NCBI GenBank assembly: GCA_037176885.1
Contig: JAWWNJ010000023.1
Location: 1,240,001-1,304,000, forward strand
Direction of reading: 5' to 3'
Source of the DNA: Favolaschia claudopus
Lineage: Eukaryota > Basidiomycota > Agaricomycetes > Agaricales > Mycenaceae
DNA: 64,000 bases
Shown in pieces: positions 11,856-24,189 of the stretch. Within the stretch, counting starts at the first letter, position 1. Every line of letters starts with the position of its first letter. A program made the position numbers and the translations under genes. A model generated the notes under the pieces. The model was not told where the DNA came from, searched no databases, and worked only from the letters and a program-made list of their open reading frames with translations.

Positions 11856-14664
11856 ATGTCCGACGCGCTCAAGACCCCGACGCGACGTTCCAAGCGCGGC
11901 CAGCCGATAGCTGTTGCCTCAAAGGACGCAGTTGAACAGACATGGGTCGGCGTTCCGATTCACGAACGACCCGTCAAACCTGAACTAGATATGCTTCCCG
12001 AGAATTTCGCGGTCTGGCAAGAAGAGTCGGAGGACGAACGACGGAATTACAAGGCTGTATTCTACTCTGCTTTGCAGAGGAAACAACGCGCGGAGTCGCC
12101 TGTTTTTCGTGTCGGGGAAACTGTCGCAATCAGGACTGAGGCCATCTATAAACGCGACAAGATACCAAGTATCGCTGTGATTGTGGCCATGTGGGAACTC
12201 GTTCCTGAGAGCGGAGAAGAGCAGGAAGATGCCACAGATGAAGAGATCTCAGGGAGGATGATGGTCCGTATTCACTGGTTCCTCAGACCTACAGAGCTTC
12301 CCGCCATTGGAGTCAAGCGAGATCATCTCGAGGCGAGTACCCTTGTTTTCAAGCTAACGTTTGGACTGAATTGTACTCAGAACGAAGTATACTACTCTCT
12401 CGATTCCGCCGTCGTTTTCGATTCGACTGCCATAATGTCCAGGTGTGAAGTGACCGATGCAGTGTCCACCTCGCAAAACCCGAGATCCTCAAAAACCCAG
12501 CCCAAAAAACGTTGGGTATACGCAGACGAACAAGAAAAGCTCGGTCCGTTCTACTGTCGTGTCGCCGTAAACTCTCGTCGCGGTCTATACTATGAATTCA
12601 ACTGGTCATCACTTCGCAACGAGGCACTCAGCGAAGAAGACGATCCCTTTGGTTCTGGAGAAAAATGGAACATTACCGCAGTGGAACACCGTCAAGGCAT
12701 GCCACCACGGAAGAAACAGAAACGAGAACCGTCGGAGGAGCCAAACCGCGATTTGCGCAAGCGAGTCAAAAGACTGGCCGTCTCAGCTTTTAAGTCAGAA
12801 GAAGATCTGAGCGACGCCGAGTATGTCCAGACGGAAGCCAGTGATGACGAAGAAAGCGAAGACGACCATCTGCCGACCATGGAAGATGATCACCACTCGC
12901 CGCCCGCTTCCGATGCGGAGACAGACGTTAACGAACCCAAAACCCCATCCAAGCGGAAGCGTGGTCGGCCCAAAGCTCATCCCACTCCACATTCGAAAGC
13001 AGCCCTTGCCCGTCGAGCCAAGGGCGCCGGATCAGCATCCCCTCGGAAGCGCGCTAGACTGGCTGTTCGTTCAAATAACCCGACCTTAGGTCATGGCTCT
13101 ATGGAGCATTTGCCACAAGATCCATGGCTTCGCGCGATGCATGTTCTTCATGTGGGGAGTAGGCCGGATGCTCTGCCGTGTCGCGAAGATGAGTTTGGTC
13201 GCGTGTTAGGTGCAGTGAGTGATCTACTGGAGGAGGGTAGCGGCGGCTGCGTTTGTGCGTTCAGTGATTCTCGTTGGAACTGGAACTAATTGTCATTGTT
13301 GAAGACATCTCCGGCGTCCCGGGGACAGGCAAGACCGCAACGGTGCACGCCGTCATTCGAGAACTCAAACGGATGGCAGAATGCAGCGTAAGTGAGTTCT
13401 CTAAAGTATTGACTGCTTGTCTAACACGAGCATGCCAGGAAATGAACCCGTTCACATATGTGGAAATCAACGGTTTGCGAATACCAGAACCTACAGCTGC
13501 CTACAGTCTACTATGGGAAGCTGTCTCTGGCCACGACGTCGCTAAAGAGGGTCATCTACGGATCGCAGCCAAGGAGAGCTTGAAAGCACTCACGGCACAT
13601 TTTAGTGGAGGCGGGGGACGTGGTCCTGGCGGACATGCTTGGTATGTCGAGCAAGTTGTTCTGTCATTGTGTTTTTTCTATAGCTGTTGCCTTGTTCAGT
13701 GTTGTTTTGATGGACGAGCTCGACCAGCTCATGACTGCAAAACAAGACGTTGTATACAACTTTTTCAATTGGCCAACTTTGGCCAACAGTAAGCTTGTGG
13801 TGCTTGCGGTGGCCAACACAATGGACCTCCCGGAGCGAGCAATGACTGGTCGTGTACGAAGCCGACTGGGTATGTTGAATCCTAAGTTCCGAACGCTTGA
13901 CCCATTCCTGGCGCAGGGATGACTCGAATAAATTTCCAACCGTATACGGCGAACCAGCTTCAGTCTATTGTCGAAGCCCGAATTGCGAGCGCGAGGGAGG
14001 GACAACCGGATGACACGCCTAAAGTACTCGAACCCGATGCTATAAAACTCACTTCAAAGAAAGTCAGCAGCATCAGCGGGGATGCAAGAAGAATCCTGGA
14101 CATCTGCAGGTCTGTCCAAATATCTTGATTCTGCGATGTTATGCTGGACATTAGCGCAGGCGAGCAGTCGAACTTGTGCATCCGGAACGCCGAATGGCAC
14201 TCATCAGGGATGTAAACGAGGTAACGAAGCAGATGCAAAACAGTCCTATAGCGGCATATCTGCGGGATTGCAGTTTTCACGAACGGATGGTTCTTGTCTC
14301 GCTGATCAAATGCATCAAACGCGAGGGTGTAGAGGAGATAAAATGGGGAGATGTTCGTGTCTAATTTTTCAAAAATCTCATGTTCATGGACAACATTTTG
14401 AAGGTGGTTCGCCAACATTCAACTTATGTGAAAGTTCTGGAGGATCCCGACGTTTCACAGCTTCGTATGCCGACTCCGAAGGAGCTGACGCTCGTCCTTG
14501 ACTCTCTGGTTGCTGCTCGTGCACTGCTGATGGAAGTAGGAGCGGCTGCCTCAAAGAAAGCGGAGGATGAGCGGAAGGTTCTGCTCAATCTCGAACAAGG
14601 CGAAGTGGAAAGGGTTTTGGGCGACGTTGGTGGGCAAAGCTGGCGAAATATCCTCTCGAATTAG
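11856..14664 (+). CDS. ORC1: Origin recognition complex subunit 1 (BAH + AAA+ ATPase)
   Basis: Proposed exons are 11856-12332, 12381-13254, 13305-13387, 13439-13641, 13700-13869, 13917-14109, 14160-14352 and 14404-14664. The N-terminal third is a BAH domain ([12 protein letters not shown], then [12 protein letters not shown] and NEVYYS). It is followed by a long acidic/basic disordered linker with KRGRPK-type basic patches. The AAA+ core has Walker A GVPGTGKT (codon split by the 13255-13304 intron), Walker [11 protein letters not shown], sensor 1 [10 protein letters not shown] and a winged-helix C-terminus. It is the ATP-binding subunit that loads the replicative helicase at origins. The first intron (12333-12380) would be GC-AG and is 48 nt with no stop, so it could also be read through as 16 extra residues. 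Confidence 0.95.
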
Positions 14665-15121
14665 GAGTCGTGTATGCACCTATTCACCTTAGTTTTTCAT
14701 CAGCGTGGTTATATTCATATAATTTTAGCGATTACCATCGAAGCCCTCGCCAGTAGGACTATAATCCTCTTTTGACTGTAAGATTGCCCTTCTCATCCCA
14801 GCTCACCTTTCCCCTTACATCACATCACTACTGGCGCGTCTCTCGACTTCGGGTGCTCCTACTTACTCCCAGCCACAACTCAACTCTGAGCGCGTCCAAG
14901 TCCCACGCGCGCGCCGCAGTGACGTACGTCCCCCAACCGCATCACCGCGCGGGGCATTGTGAGCCGAACAACGCCGAAGCTACACTCTAGAAGGCCCTTC
15001 ACGCCTTCACGGTGTTCAATTCAATGCGGGGTTTCGGGGCGTTTTACTACGTAAACGAACCTTCAAGGTACAGTCCAGACTGTAACCCACCACTGCCAAC
15101 GCATCTGGTTGTCGCTGTAAG
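14665..15121. other. Intergenic, no gene seen
   Basis: This holds the ORC1 3' end and the promoter side of the paraoxonase-like gene. An AT-rich run (tatattcatataatttt, about 14711-14726) may mark the ORC1 polyadenylation zone. No protein-like frame is present. Confidence 0.5.
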
Positions 15122-16365
15122 ATGAGACTCTTGCCTGCCCTCGCGGTTTTGGGTTTGGTAGGTCAATTCAAAAGATCAGTGAGCATAACACTCTTAGATC
15201 CCTCATCGCACATTAGAGCATATTCGTATGGAACCGTCGTCGTCCAGGGAGCTTCATGTTCAAAAGGAACCTTCCCGTAGCTTTCTATGCACACGGAGAC
15301 GCCCGAAGCCACTGCGAGGTGAAGCATGCCCCAGGCTTGAATTCTTGCGAGGACGCAGCCTTCTGGGATATTCACGATCCAGCGACGAATTCGACACAAC
15401 AGGTGGTGCTCATAACTTGTGACCCGGGTCGCGTCGATTGGAATACTGTTATGGGCCCTCTTCGTAATCCTGACCCTCACGGAAACCTATGGTTGCTCGC
15501 CATGGGCAAGGAGTCTGTTCCCCAGCGCATCACCTTCGACAATTATCCTGCCGGCCACGATTTCCATCCACTGGGCATCGCCATATCGCCTTTTGACGGT
15601 GATACGCCAAGTAACTTGTTCATCGTCAACCATGCTCGTGAGAGAACGGTCATCGAACAGTTTACAATGTCCCCTGCATCCGCCGTCGCGACCCATGTTC
15701 GAACGCTATCTTCACCATACTTCATTTCACCCAACTCGATTTCCTTGACCTCTTCATCGTCCTTCTATGTCTCGAACGATCATTTCATGACTCGTCGACT
15801 GCCTTGGGGATTGGGCAATGTTCTTCCCGTCATCGAGACGTTTCTTACCCTGCCTTTGGGTTATGTCTCGCATATAACTCTAGACCCCGCCCCCACAGCG
15901 CTCAAACCTATTCTCGAGCACAAATTTGCCGCGCTGTTCCTCCCTTTCGCTAATGGCGTGTCAATCTCCCCCGATGGTCTCAGAGTCGCTATCGCGTCTT
16001 CGACTCCTGCCAACGTCCACATATACTCCCGCAATCCGGCCAACAACGTGCTCAAATATGTCAAGCGCATCCCTGTGCAGTTCCACCCCGATAATCTAGA
16101 TTTTGATGCAACGGGGGCGCTCATTATATCTGGCCATCCCCATTTCTTCTCCTTGGCTAAGATGAAAGAAGATCCCGCGAAATTGCGAGCGCCCAGCTGG
16201 GTTTCCGCCCTTGGCGTCGCCACTGACGAGGTGCAGACACTTTTTCAAAGTGACGGGACGTACTTCTCGTCCTCCACAACGGGTTTGCGCGATTCAAAAA
16301 CGAATTCGCTTTATGTTTTAGGATTGTATGAGTCTGGGGTTCTCGTCTGTCGTGAGGGCGAATAA
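15122..16365 (+). CDS. Paraoxonase/arylesterase-like six-bladed propeller protein
   Basis: Two exons, 15122-15157 and 15217-16365, give 394 residues. The first exon plus the start of the second encode a hydrophobic N-terminus (MRLLPALAVLGLSIFVW) followed by Arg residues, which fits a signal anchor. The body matches fungal serum-paraoxonase-like proteins: CEDAAFWD, the central blade HPLGIAISP, NHARERTVIEQF, YFISPNSI (the Asn region that binds calcium in PON enzymes), FYVSNDHF, and ANGVSISPDG near the C-terminus. PON family members hydrolyse lactones and aryl esters using a buried Ca2+. Membrane localisation and substrate are inference. The gene converges on the Bqt4-like gene, whose open frame overlaps this one unless spliced. 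Confidence 0.85.
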
Positions 16366-16409
16366 ATCCAAAATAGTTTGTGTACAAATTCGAACGAGAC
16401 GAAAGAGGT

Positions 16410-17846
16410 CTACATACATCCAGTACAGTATAATAAGATCTTGATTGAAGACACGTAGGATCCCAGTAGTGGATGTCAGATGTTAACCGAGATGGTGGGG
16501 ATACAGTTGAATAGATAAGAGAGCAAAAAGAGAAATAGATCAGAATAAGTTTGGTAAGAAGGATCTGAGGACGAGTTAGGCAAGTCAAGACACGGATGAG
16601 GGAGACGGACACCGCAGTCATTCCAAAAGCGAAAGCCACCATTCCCCAGACCGCAGACTTCTGCGTGGGAGTAATTCGTCGGTTCGTCGCAATAGCTCGT
16701 TCGCCGATTTCGGGCTCTTTGAATTCGAATTCGAGCTGCTTGTTTTCCTCTTCACGAACACGTTTAAGCTTCGCCGGCGGCGCGTCGTCATCGGCAACTG
16801 CTTGCTTAGCCAAAGTCTTGTCTCTTTGAGCTTTCAGATTGGCAATCATATCCCTCTGCTCCGCCAAATCCTGTTCTCGCAATTCACTCCCAACAGACTC
16901 CTCGATGACGTCCCCTTCCTCATCGACCACTGTCTCATCGGAACCCCCCGGTGTCACCACCTCCTCTCGCCGCGAATTCCTCTTTGTAGACATGGATTTG
17001 GCTGCAGAAGTCAATGACATCGTCGAAGAAGATTTTGGGGCAGGGCTTTTAGTGCGTGTCGACCGTCTGGGTGCCACCGGCGTGACGGGGGGTGGGGCAG
17101 GGGCGGGAGAAGACTCCTTTCGCCGTTTGGCGGGCGTCGGCGACGCCATTGAGGATGCAGTAGTCGAGAGCGTCCTCGAAGGGGGTTGGGCCGATGTTGG
17201 CGGAGTGGGAGCGGCGTCCTTCTTCGAGCGCCGGTAATTGGCGGTCGGGTCAGGTTTCGCTTGGACGACCGAGTGTATCAGATCTCCCAGGAAATATTGC
17301 TCGCCAAGTTCCAAAGCAACAGCAGGGCTGACCCATGTCCCGGCGAGACGCGTGACGCTAGTGTCCTTGGAAGAACCGTTGTTTCCGGTGAGATCGTACG
17401 TGTCCTTCACCCATTGTACTTCGCGCTTTTCCAAGTCTTCTGGCGCGTTCGGGAACGCTGCGCGAAACATGGTGGTGAGACTGACGGCGCCGGTGTCGAA
17501 ACGTCTCAAAATGAAAGCATGTCCCGAGGACTGTGAGAAGCTATCAGTTAAAGGATTTGTCGGATCTGTAAATGAAGCGCACGGTTGGGGTATCGACTTT
17601 CAGTCTACCAACCTATCAATCCATTCAGTTGAACGAGTACGTCCGCAGGCTATCGCAAGCCACGCACCAGGATATCATTGCCCTGACAGTTGAGCACTAG
17701 AAAATTCACATTAGGTCAAGAATCGGCAAAACGCGTGAAAAGTCGAGCGTACCTTGATATTTGACGACTGCGGGCTCCATATCCTTAATATTGGCATTCT
17801 GATGTCGCACTGGCAGCGGAGGACGAGGGGTAGCGCTGGAGGTCAT
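16410..17846 (-). CDS. bqt4: Bqt4-like inner nuclear membrane protein (KilA-N/APSES-type N-terminus, C-terminal membrane segment)
   Basis: The ATG at 17846-17844 opens a short exon, a second small exon ends near 17661, and the main exon starts near 17532. The N-terminal ~130 residues (KYQVLNCQGNDIL, SSGHAFILRRFDTGAVSLTTMF, WVSPAVALELGEQYFLGDLI) resemble the APSES/KilA-N fold of fission yeast Bqt4. A Pro/Ser-rich linker with basic patches follows, then a coiled-coil-like acidic stretch, and a hydrophobic segment (AVWGMVAFAFGMTAVS) near the end. Bqt4 tethers telomeres to the inner nuclear membrane. The frame stays open to 16157, inside the 3' end of the paraoxonase gene. A splice from ACT|gtatcc to ttcaatcaag would end the protein at 16410 instead, and I prefer that. 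The C-terminus is uncertain. Confidence 0.7.
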
Positions 17847-17979
17847 CGTGGTTATTGGTTAAAGCCCGGAATCAACAAAGCGGGATTGACAAACGCGGGA
17901 AACAAACACGTGAGCAAAATGATCTACAAAATCTACTTATCTAATCTCAAAAATCGAGTCTACAGTACATTTGCCAAAA

Positions 17980-20975
17980 CTACAGCTCTTGTAGGTCTTT
18001 CGCGCTCAGCGCTGTGAGCTGCGGTCGTGCCACAAGCGCTTCTACCAGCTCTTTCATATCTGCCCACCAGGACGTCTTGCCTCGACGATTCTTTGTATCT
18101 GCATGCTGAACCATCTCTTGCACAGGCACCCACTTGATGGAGCTGTCTTGGATTGTGATTACAGCGGCGGTCTCTGGGGCCGCAACACGTCCTTTTTGCG
18201 GTTGTTGTTGGAGCAACTCATGGTGCCGCTCGACGAAAGCCATGCACTTGAGTGAAAGCCGCACAGCACGAGCGCGATCCATTGGAGACGGTATTCCACC
18301 TTGAAGGGTGTGGCCGAGAGACGCAGAACGCGAGTCAAACAGGGCTCCTCCTTCCTCCTTGAACATTCTGGTAATGACGTCGGTCGTGTATACAGTAGAC
18401 GCAACTTCGTTCCTACACGTCGTTAGCACACTCGCGAGCAGGTGCGAACACAACAGACCGTATGACCAGACGACCTTCGCTCTTTCCTTTGACGTCGAGT
18501 TTATATCTAGCCTTGAGGAATCGTACATCGCGTTTCAGCAAGTCGAGATTCATCCCATCCTCCGGTGTATAAACCAAACATGCTCCGACCTGAAGAATCA
18601 ATGAAACTCGGTTTGACAACTCGAAAACACCACTGACTGCTAATGCTCCCATCGTGGCTATATACCCGCATTTCCCGCCCTGAGTCTCGACGACAAAAAC
18701 ACGATTTCTGCTTGCGCTGGCGCTTTGTTTGATGGCGTCGCAGGCCTCTACTAATGCATTCAAACTTGTATCGCTCCCAAGGCTGTACTCCGTCATAGGA
18801 ACGTTATTGCTGATTGTAGCAGGTAGGTGAACCATCGGAATATGAAATGCAGGATAATGTTTTCGGCCTTCTTCCATCAGCTGTAGAGCACTGAACGCTT
18901 CGAACCCGCCAATCATCAGGACGGCGTGGAAGGAGTGTTCTTGGAACTTGGCTGCAACAGTGCCGAGATCGACGGAGGGTAGAGTGCGGTTTGTACCGAG
19001 CTCAGAGCCCCCACGCGCCATCCAGGAGTCGACTCGGAGCCAGGACAGTTCCTCGAGGTCGTCATCCAGCAGTCCTCGGAAACCGTTGTGAATTGCTAAC
19101 GGCGTGTGGCCACGACTGAGGCAATATCGAACGGCTGCCCGGGTAGCAGCATTCATACCGCCGGCGGGAGCTCCCATACTAGGAAAAAGTTGGTGACTGC
19201 GGAACTCAGGAAAATATTGAACTTACTGCATGATAGCAATTCGCATTCTCTGATAAGATGCAAATATGTAAGCTAAAAAACCGATCCGAAATGCGCAAAT
19301 TACCTTGGAAGCCGGTAGTTGCTTGTCGGTAGACAAAGTTGAAGTAGTCACGAACCCTTCCAAACTTTCGCGGAATTCAGGGTCCCTAAGCCTCATAGCT
19401 TTCTCAAAGTCCTTCTTCTCAATTGCGGTAGAGACTTCTTTAGTCTGTGGTTCAAGTCTCGATATCTTCGCTACGTAGGATAAACATGAACGACGTACCA
19501 TTGCTACGGCTTCCATTAGCGGAACCATCGTTATTTTGTTCTCTTGTATACCGATCATATAAGACGGTGTTTCAGGATTTGCTTCCAAAATAGCGTCGAC
19601 AGCCTTGAAGCCTTGCAAAGTGGGCTATAATTGCGATTAGAAAGGTTTCCATGACAGACTCTGGAACAGTATTTTTACCAAAATACGATCCATAGCACAT
19701 GGACGGCCGCCACGTTGAGTGTGTCCTAAGGTAGTAACCCGTGTATCGAGCCCCAGACGCTCAGCAAGAATATCCTTCACATATTCCGCTTTGATGGGTT
19801 TCAAGTCGATGTCGTGAGCACCTTCAGCAACGATCACAAGGGTTTTACGTTTCCCTAATTCACGATGCTGGATTTAATGAGTGGGAGAGATATACCGTCG
19901 TGGTGAGCCTACCCTGTGAATAGCAGCGCACATCTCGTCTTCCCATGGCTGCGATTTTGGAGGTTGCTCAGGAATAAATAGAAAATCTGCACCGCCGCTT
20001 GATGACCGTTAGAGCGGAATGGAAGACAAAAAAGGCTAGAACTTACGCGACTCCAGCCAGTAGTGCTAGCCAACCGCAATGTCTACCCATGACCTCGATA
20101 ACGAAGGCTCTAGAGTGGCTGAAGGCGGTAGAGTTGATATTATCGATAGCTTCACAGATTCGGTGCAACGCCGTTGGTGCTCCGATGGTGAGATCGGTCA
20201 TGGACATGTCATTGTCGATGGAGCCGACCAAGCCAACGATTTTGAGGTGCGAGTGTGTCTGGGCTTGCGCTTCAGAGATTTTGCCTGTAGTTCGGGATGT
20301 AAAAAGAGAACCGTCATCCATGAGTATGCAAACCTTTGGCGCGTAGCTCGGCAACCAATTGTGGCCATTCACTCCTGAATACGTCGGCTCCAGTCAGTGA
20401 ACCGTCTCCACCGCACACTACAAGAGCGTCGATGCCCTCTTTGACCATGTTATATGCTGCGGCAAGGCGCCCTTCCTGAGTCCTAAATTCTTTAGATCTG
20501 GCGGTCCCAATAAGTGTACCGCCCTAAGTGTATCAGCAGATGCGTAAAAATTGGACGCAACGGACGCGTACCTCAGTAAACCAACCCCTCACATCATCCC
20601 AGCCAACTCTAACGATGTATCTGCCTTTCAAGGTTCTACCCGATGCATAATCGCCCGTTCCATCTTTGAGCAGTTCGCCGTCACCAAAGCGTAGATTGTT
20701 GATGATATTTGTCGCGGCAAGGGGGAAGTCGGAATGATGTGTGGCGGACGGCGGGGCATATGTGGGGCTCGACTCTGCCTCCGCATTTCCGCGCACCAGG
20801 CCTTCGTAACCTTCGCGTACGATCCACGCCTCGCAGCCTCTGTTATTCTTTCGTGTTAAACAAAGCCGGCCCAACGCGTAAAAGCGCACTTGAGGATAGC
20901 AGCTTTAACGACAGCGCGAACTACAGCATTCATCCCAGCGCTGTCTCCGCCGGAGGTGAGTATAGCGATCTTCAT
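17980..20975 (-). CDS. PFK1: ATP-dependent 6-phosphofructokinase, two-domain fungal type
   Basis: About ten exons encode two tandem PFK halves. The N-half begins [20 protein letters not shown] (glycine-rich ATP site) and continues with [54 protein letters not shown] and [13 protein letters not shown]. The C-half restarts at [20 protein letters not shown], with [19 protein letters not shown] and [16 protein letters not shown]. It ends at SAKDLQEL with a TAG at 17982-17980. The enzyme phosphorylates fructose 6-phosphate in the committed step of glycolysis; in fungi the C-half is mainly regulatory (ATP, citrate and fructose 2,6-bisphosphate sites). It is divergent from argininosuccinate synthase, with 188 bp between the starts. 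Confidence 0.96.
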
Positions 20976-21163
20976 GGTGAAGGGGAGTCAAGGGAGGGCC
21001 AAGACGACCGCGATGATGAAGGAAGAGGTTAAGACTCGATGGAATTGGAGCGTAACCCAAATTTTGACGAGTCTGGTCGCGTCCTTTTCGGCTTTTCGGA
21101 CTTGCGGATGTAGTCGGTGTTTGCCAAAATTTTGAATGACTCCAATTCTTCCTTCTCACCACC

Positions 21164-22802
21164 ATGTCTAACTCTCTGGGACGCGTTTTACTCGCTTATT
21201 CTGGTGGTCTGGGTATGCATTCACCCATCTGCTTTGTATCCAGGTCTCATTGTCTGTCCCCGTAGATACGTCGTGTATCCTCGCATGGCTCATTGAGCAG
21301 GGATATGAGGTCTATGCGTTCATGGCAGATGTTGGCCAGGAGGAGGTATGTCTTCTAGTATCCAAGTTGACCAAGATTTGATTTCACACTGTACAGGACT
21401 TTCCGGCTGCAGAGAAGAAAGCACTCAAAGTCGGTGCCAAAAAGTTCTTCCTCGAGGTATTGTGCACTCATGTTGAAGGTTGAACTCCGATGTTCAGTGA
21501 TCTTGCAGGACTTGAAGCGTGAGTTCGTAACCGAGCTCATCTACCCAGCTGTACAGGCGAATTGCATCTACGAGGTAGGTATTTTCAATGGTAATCAGGA
21601 TTCGATTGAAGGGATCGTAATTAGAACGTCTATCTACTGGGGACATCTCTCGCTCGCCCGGTTATCGCTCGGGGAATGATTGAAGTGGCAGATCGGGAAG
21701 GATGCAAGTAAGCAATTTGTTTTGAAGCACATCTCTTGCGCTTTATCTTCGCTATAGCTTTGTCGCCCATGGTTGTACCGGCAAGGGTAATGACCAGGTT
21801 CGGTTCGAACTGGCCTTCTATGGTCTTAAACCTGACATCAAGGTTATCGCGCCATGGCGTTTGCCTGGTACTGCTCTATCGTCGATCAATTTCCGTGTAT
21901 TAATTTTATATTCGACTAGAATTCTACAATCGTTTCCCTGGTCGTCAAGCTCTTCTTGAGTACGCGGCGAAAAGCAACATCCCTGTAGTTCAAACAGCCG
22001 CTAAGCCTTGGTCAACGGACGAGAACCTGTTCCACATCTCATACGAAGCCGGTATTCTTGAGGATCCGAACACCACACCTCCTGCCGACATGTGGAAACT
22101 CACCACTGCTCCTGAACAGGCTCCAGAAACCCCCGAAAATATTTCAATTGAGTTTGCCGCCGGTCTCCCCACGAAGGTAACGATCCCCGGCACAGGCAAG
22201 GTTCACACCGACCCTGTTGAAATTTTCCTTGCCCTCAACGCCCTCGGGCGTGCCCATGGCATCGGGCGAATCGACATTGTCGAGAATCGCTTCATCGGCG
22301 TCAAATCGCGGGGCTGCTACGAATCTCCCGGAGCCACCATTCTTCGAGTTGCCCACGTCGACCTGGAAGGTCTTACGCTTGATCGTAACGTTCGAGCACT
22401 GCGAGATCAGTTTGTAACAGTCGAACTGAGCCGCATGCTCTATAATGGGCACTTCTTCACACCTGAACGCGAGTTCATCGTCAGTGCGATCCCTGCGAGC
22501 CAGCGCACAGTGAACGGACTTGTTCGACTGAAGCTCTACAAGGGTAATGTCATCGTTGAAGGGCGGGAGAGCTCTGAGGGTCTATATGACGAGCGACAGA
22601 GCTCTATGGACGAGATGGGTGGATTCGAGCCTACCGATACCAGTGGATTCATCCAGATCGAATCGATCCGAATCAAAAAGTAGGGTCGACACTTATTTTT
22701 ATTTGTCTGCAGATACTAATCTTTCTTAGATGGGCTCAAGCCAATATTCGTCGTGGCCAGGCAGGCGTCACTGCCAAGGATGTATATGGCACTCGTATTT
22801 AA
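21164..22802 (+). CDS. ARG1: Argininosuccinate synthase
   Basis: Several short 5' exons and a long 3' exon encode a full-length enzyme. The N-terminus has the PP-loop ATP motif [11 protein letters not shown], whose Asp codon is split by the first intron. Later motifs are [48 protein letters not shown] and [22 protein letters not shown]. The apparent TAG at 22681-22683 is part of an intron donor (gtaggg, from 22680). After acceptor 22727-22729 a last exon 22730-22802 adds about 24 residues ending YGTRI. The enzyme joins citrulline and aspartate, with ATP cleaved to AMP, in arginine synthesis and the urea cycle. The start is ATG 21164, preceded by a good ACC context. Confidence 0.96.
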
Positions 22803-23271
22803 GCTCTTACAAGGCGCAAAAAATAGAAGGAAGTTATATCTCACTTGTACTAATTGCTCAGTTCAATGATAAATTGACTGACTGGAACATCGTGCTTGTA
22901 GTCAAAAGTCCGTTCAGTCCATATTGTCCACTCTACGCACTCGGTCCAATTTCAAGGCAAGATTATTCAAACCCGCGCCACTCGAAAAGATATCCACTTT
23001 TGTCCAACCCCTCTTGTCGGATTTTCTCGATGACCACGAATCCGCTCTTCTGCAAGACCTTTATACTGCCATGGTTATCTTCGAAGGTCGCTGGGCGGAT
23101 TCGTTTAGTCTTCATCCAGGGCACTCCGAATTGCGTTATGAGTGTCCTCAGTGCCACGGTCGTCAAGCCTCGTCCTTGATGGCTTGGGGCCAGAAAATCT
23201 GAATATCCATGGTCTTGTGTTTTCCTGAGACGGAGAGAGTTGGACACTTACAGCTCACCCCCAGTCAAAAG

Positions 23272-23281
23272 TCCACGAGAT
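23272..23281. repeat. Target-site duplication, left copy
   Basis: TCCACGAGAT is repeated exactly at 24190-24199. The match extends one more T, so the true repeat is 10 or 11 bp. Confidence 0.75.
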
Positions 23282-24189
23282 TGAGTGAGATGAAATGAGA
23301 TAAAATGCGAAATCTTCAAACTATCTCATCCATGCTCAAACCATCTGGAAAAGTGGCAGACTTTTTGGCATAGCATGAGATGGATTGTGATAGTCTGAAT
23401 TCTTGTACAATTTATCTCAATCCATTGCAAGTAGTCGAGTGAGGCATTGTGGTGTCAACAGAATACATAGAATGCTTTGAGATGCTGTAGAGCATCGAAA
23501 CATACAATAGTACACTAGATAATACTGTATATAGACTCGGAACGTGCAAGCATCGAGACAAGCCTCCGGCCAGCTGCCTGACCACAAGGTAAACCCGAGT
23601 TATAAGGAAAGAAAGGGAAGCTCGAGGATTGACGAAGACAAGGGCAGCAGGACGGCTTCTAAACAATGGAGTCTATGGTTTCCAAGCTAGAGCAAGAGCG
23701 GAGCACTGGGAGCTGGGTAGGAACCGGTAAGAGGGGGATAGAAAGAAAAATGGGCAAAAACATACATACCTTCGCCCTCAACAGAAGATCTCGGTCATGA
23801 TCACAAGGCGCCGTGGATACTAGACGAGACTGGAGAGTAGATGTGGAGAGCAGGAGACGACAATTGGTTGGGCTTCGGAGGCCAGACACAGAGGAGAGAG
23901 TGGCGGAGGAGGCAAGCCGACTCGAACGAGGTAGAAGAAGGCAAGAGAGAGCGGATGACGTGGCGGAAAGTGGTGCCACTTTATATTGCCGTTGTAAGGT
24001 AACCGAGTGATGCGGTCGACTTGGAGAAATTCATGGAAGATCGCCGTCGCCAGACGTTGTAATGAGACGAAATGTTTTGAGTACCATTGACGAACGATCT
24101 CAACTCATTACTTTTGGTTGCTGCTTTAATCTTTCCATCCCAGATCATCTCAAATTATCCGACCCACTTTTGACTGGGAGCGCTCACCA
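23282..24189. mobile_element. 908-bp insertion in a GNAT gene (solo LTR or non-autonomous element)
   Basis: The insert begins TGAGTGAG and ends GCTCACCA, so on either strand it starts with TG and ends with CA, like an LTR. It has a 10-bp flanking duplication, longer than the 4-6 bp of most LTR elements and closer to the 9-11 bp of Mutator-like elements. Its ends are only weakly inverted (TGAGTGAG against TGGTGAG). On the minus strand it contains a TATA-like AATATAAAG (about 23987-23979) followed by a C/T-rich tract, as in an LTR promoter. No transposase or polymerase reading frame is present. One end (23283-23420) is rich in GAGAT/ATCTC words. The class is open. Confidence 0.65.

Noticed and set aside
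22680..22683. Early stop in argininosuccinate synthase
   Set aside because: The TAG is inside the donor gtaggg; a last exon at 22730-22802 completes the protein.
23412..23979. Two minus-strand ORFs inside the insertion
   Set aside because: Low-complexity Ser/Leu/Arg frames with no transposase, integrase or polymerase motif.
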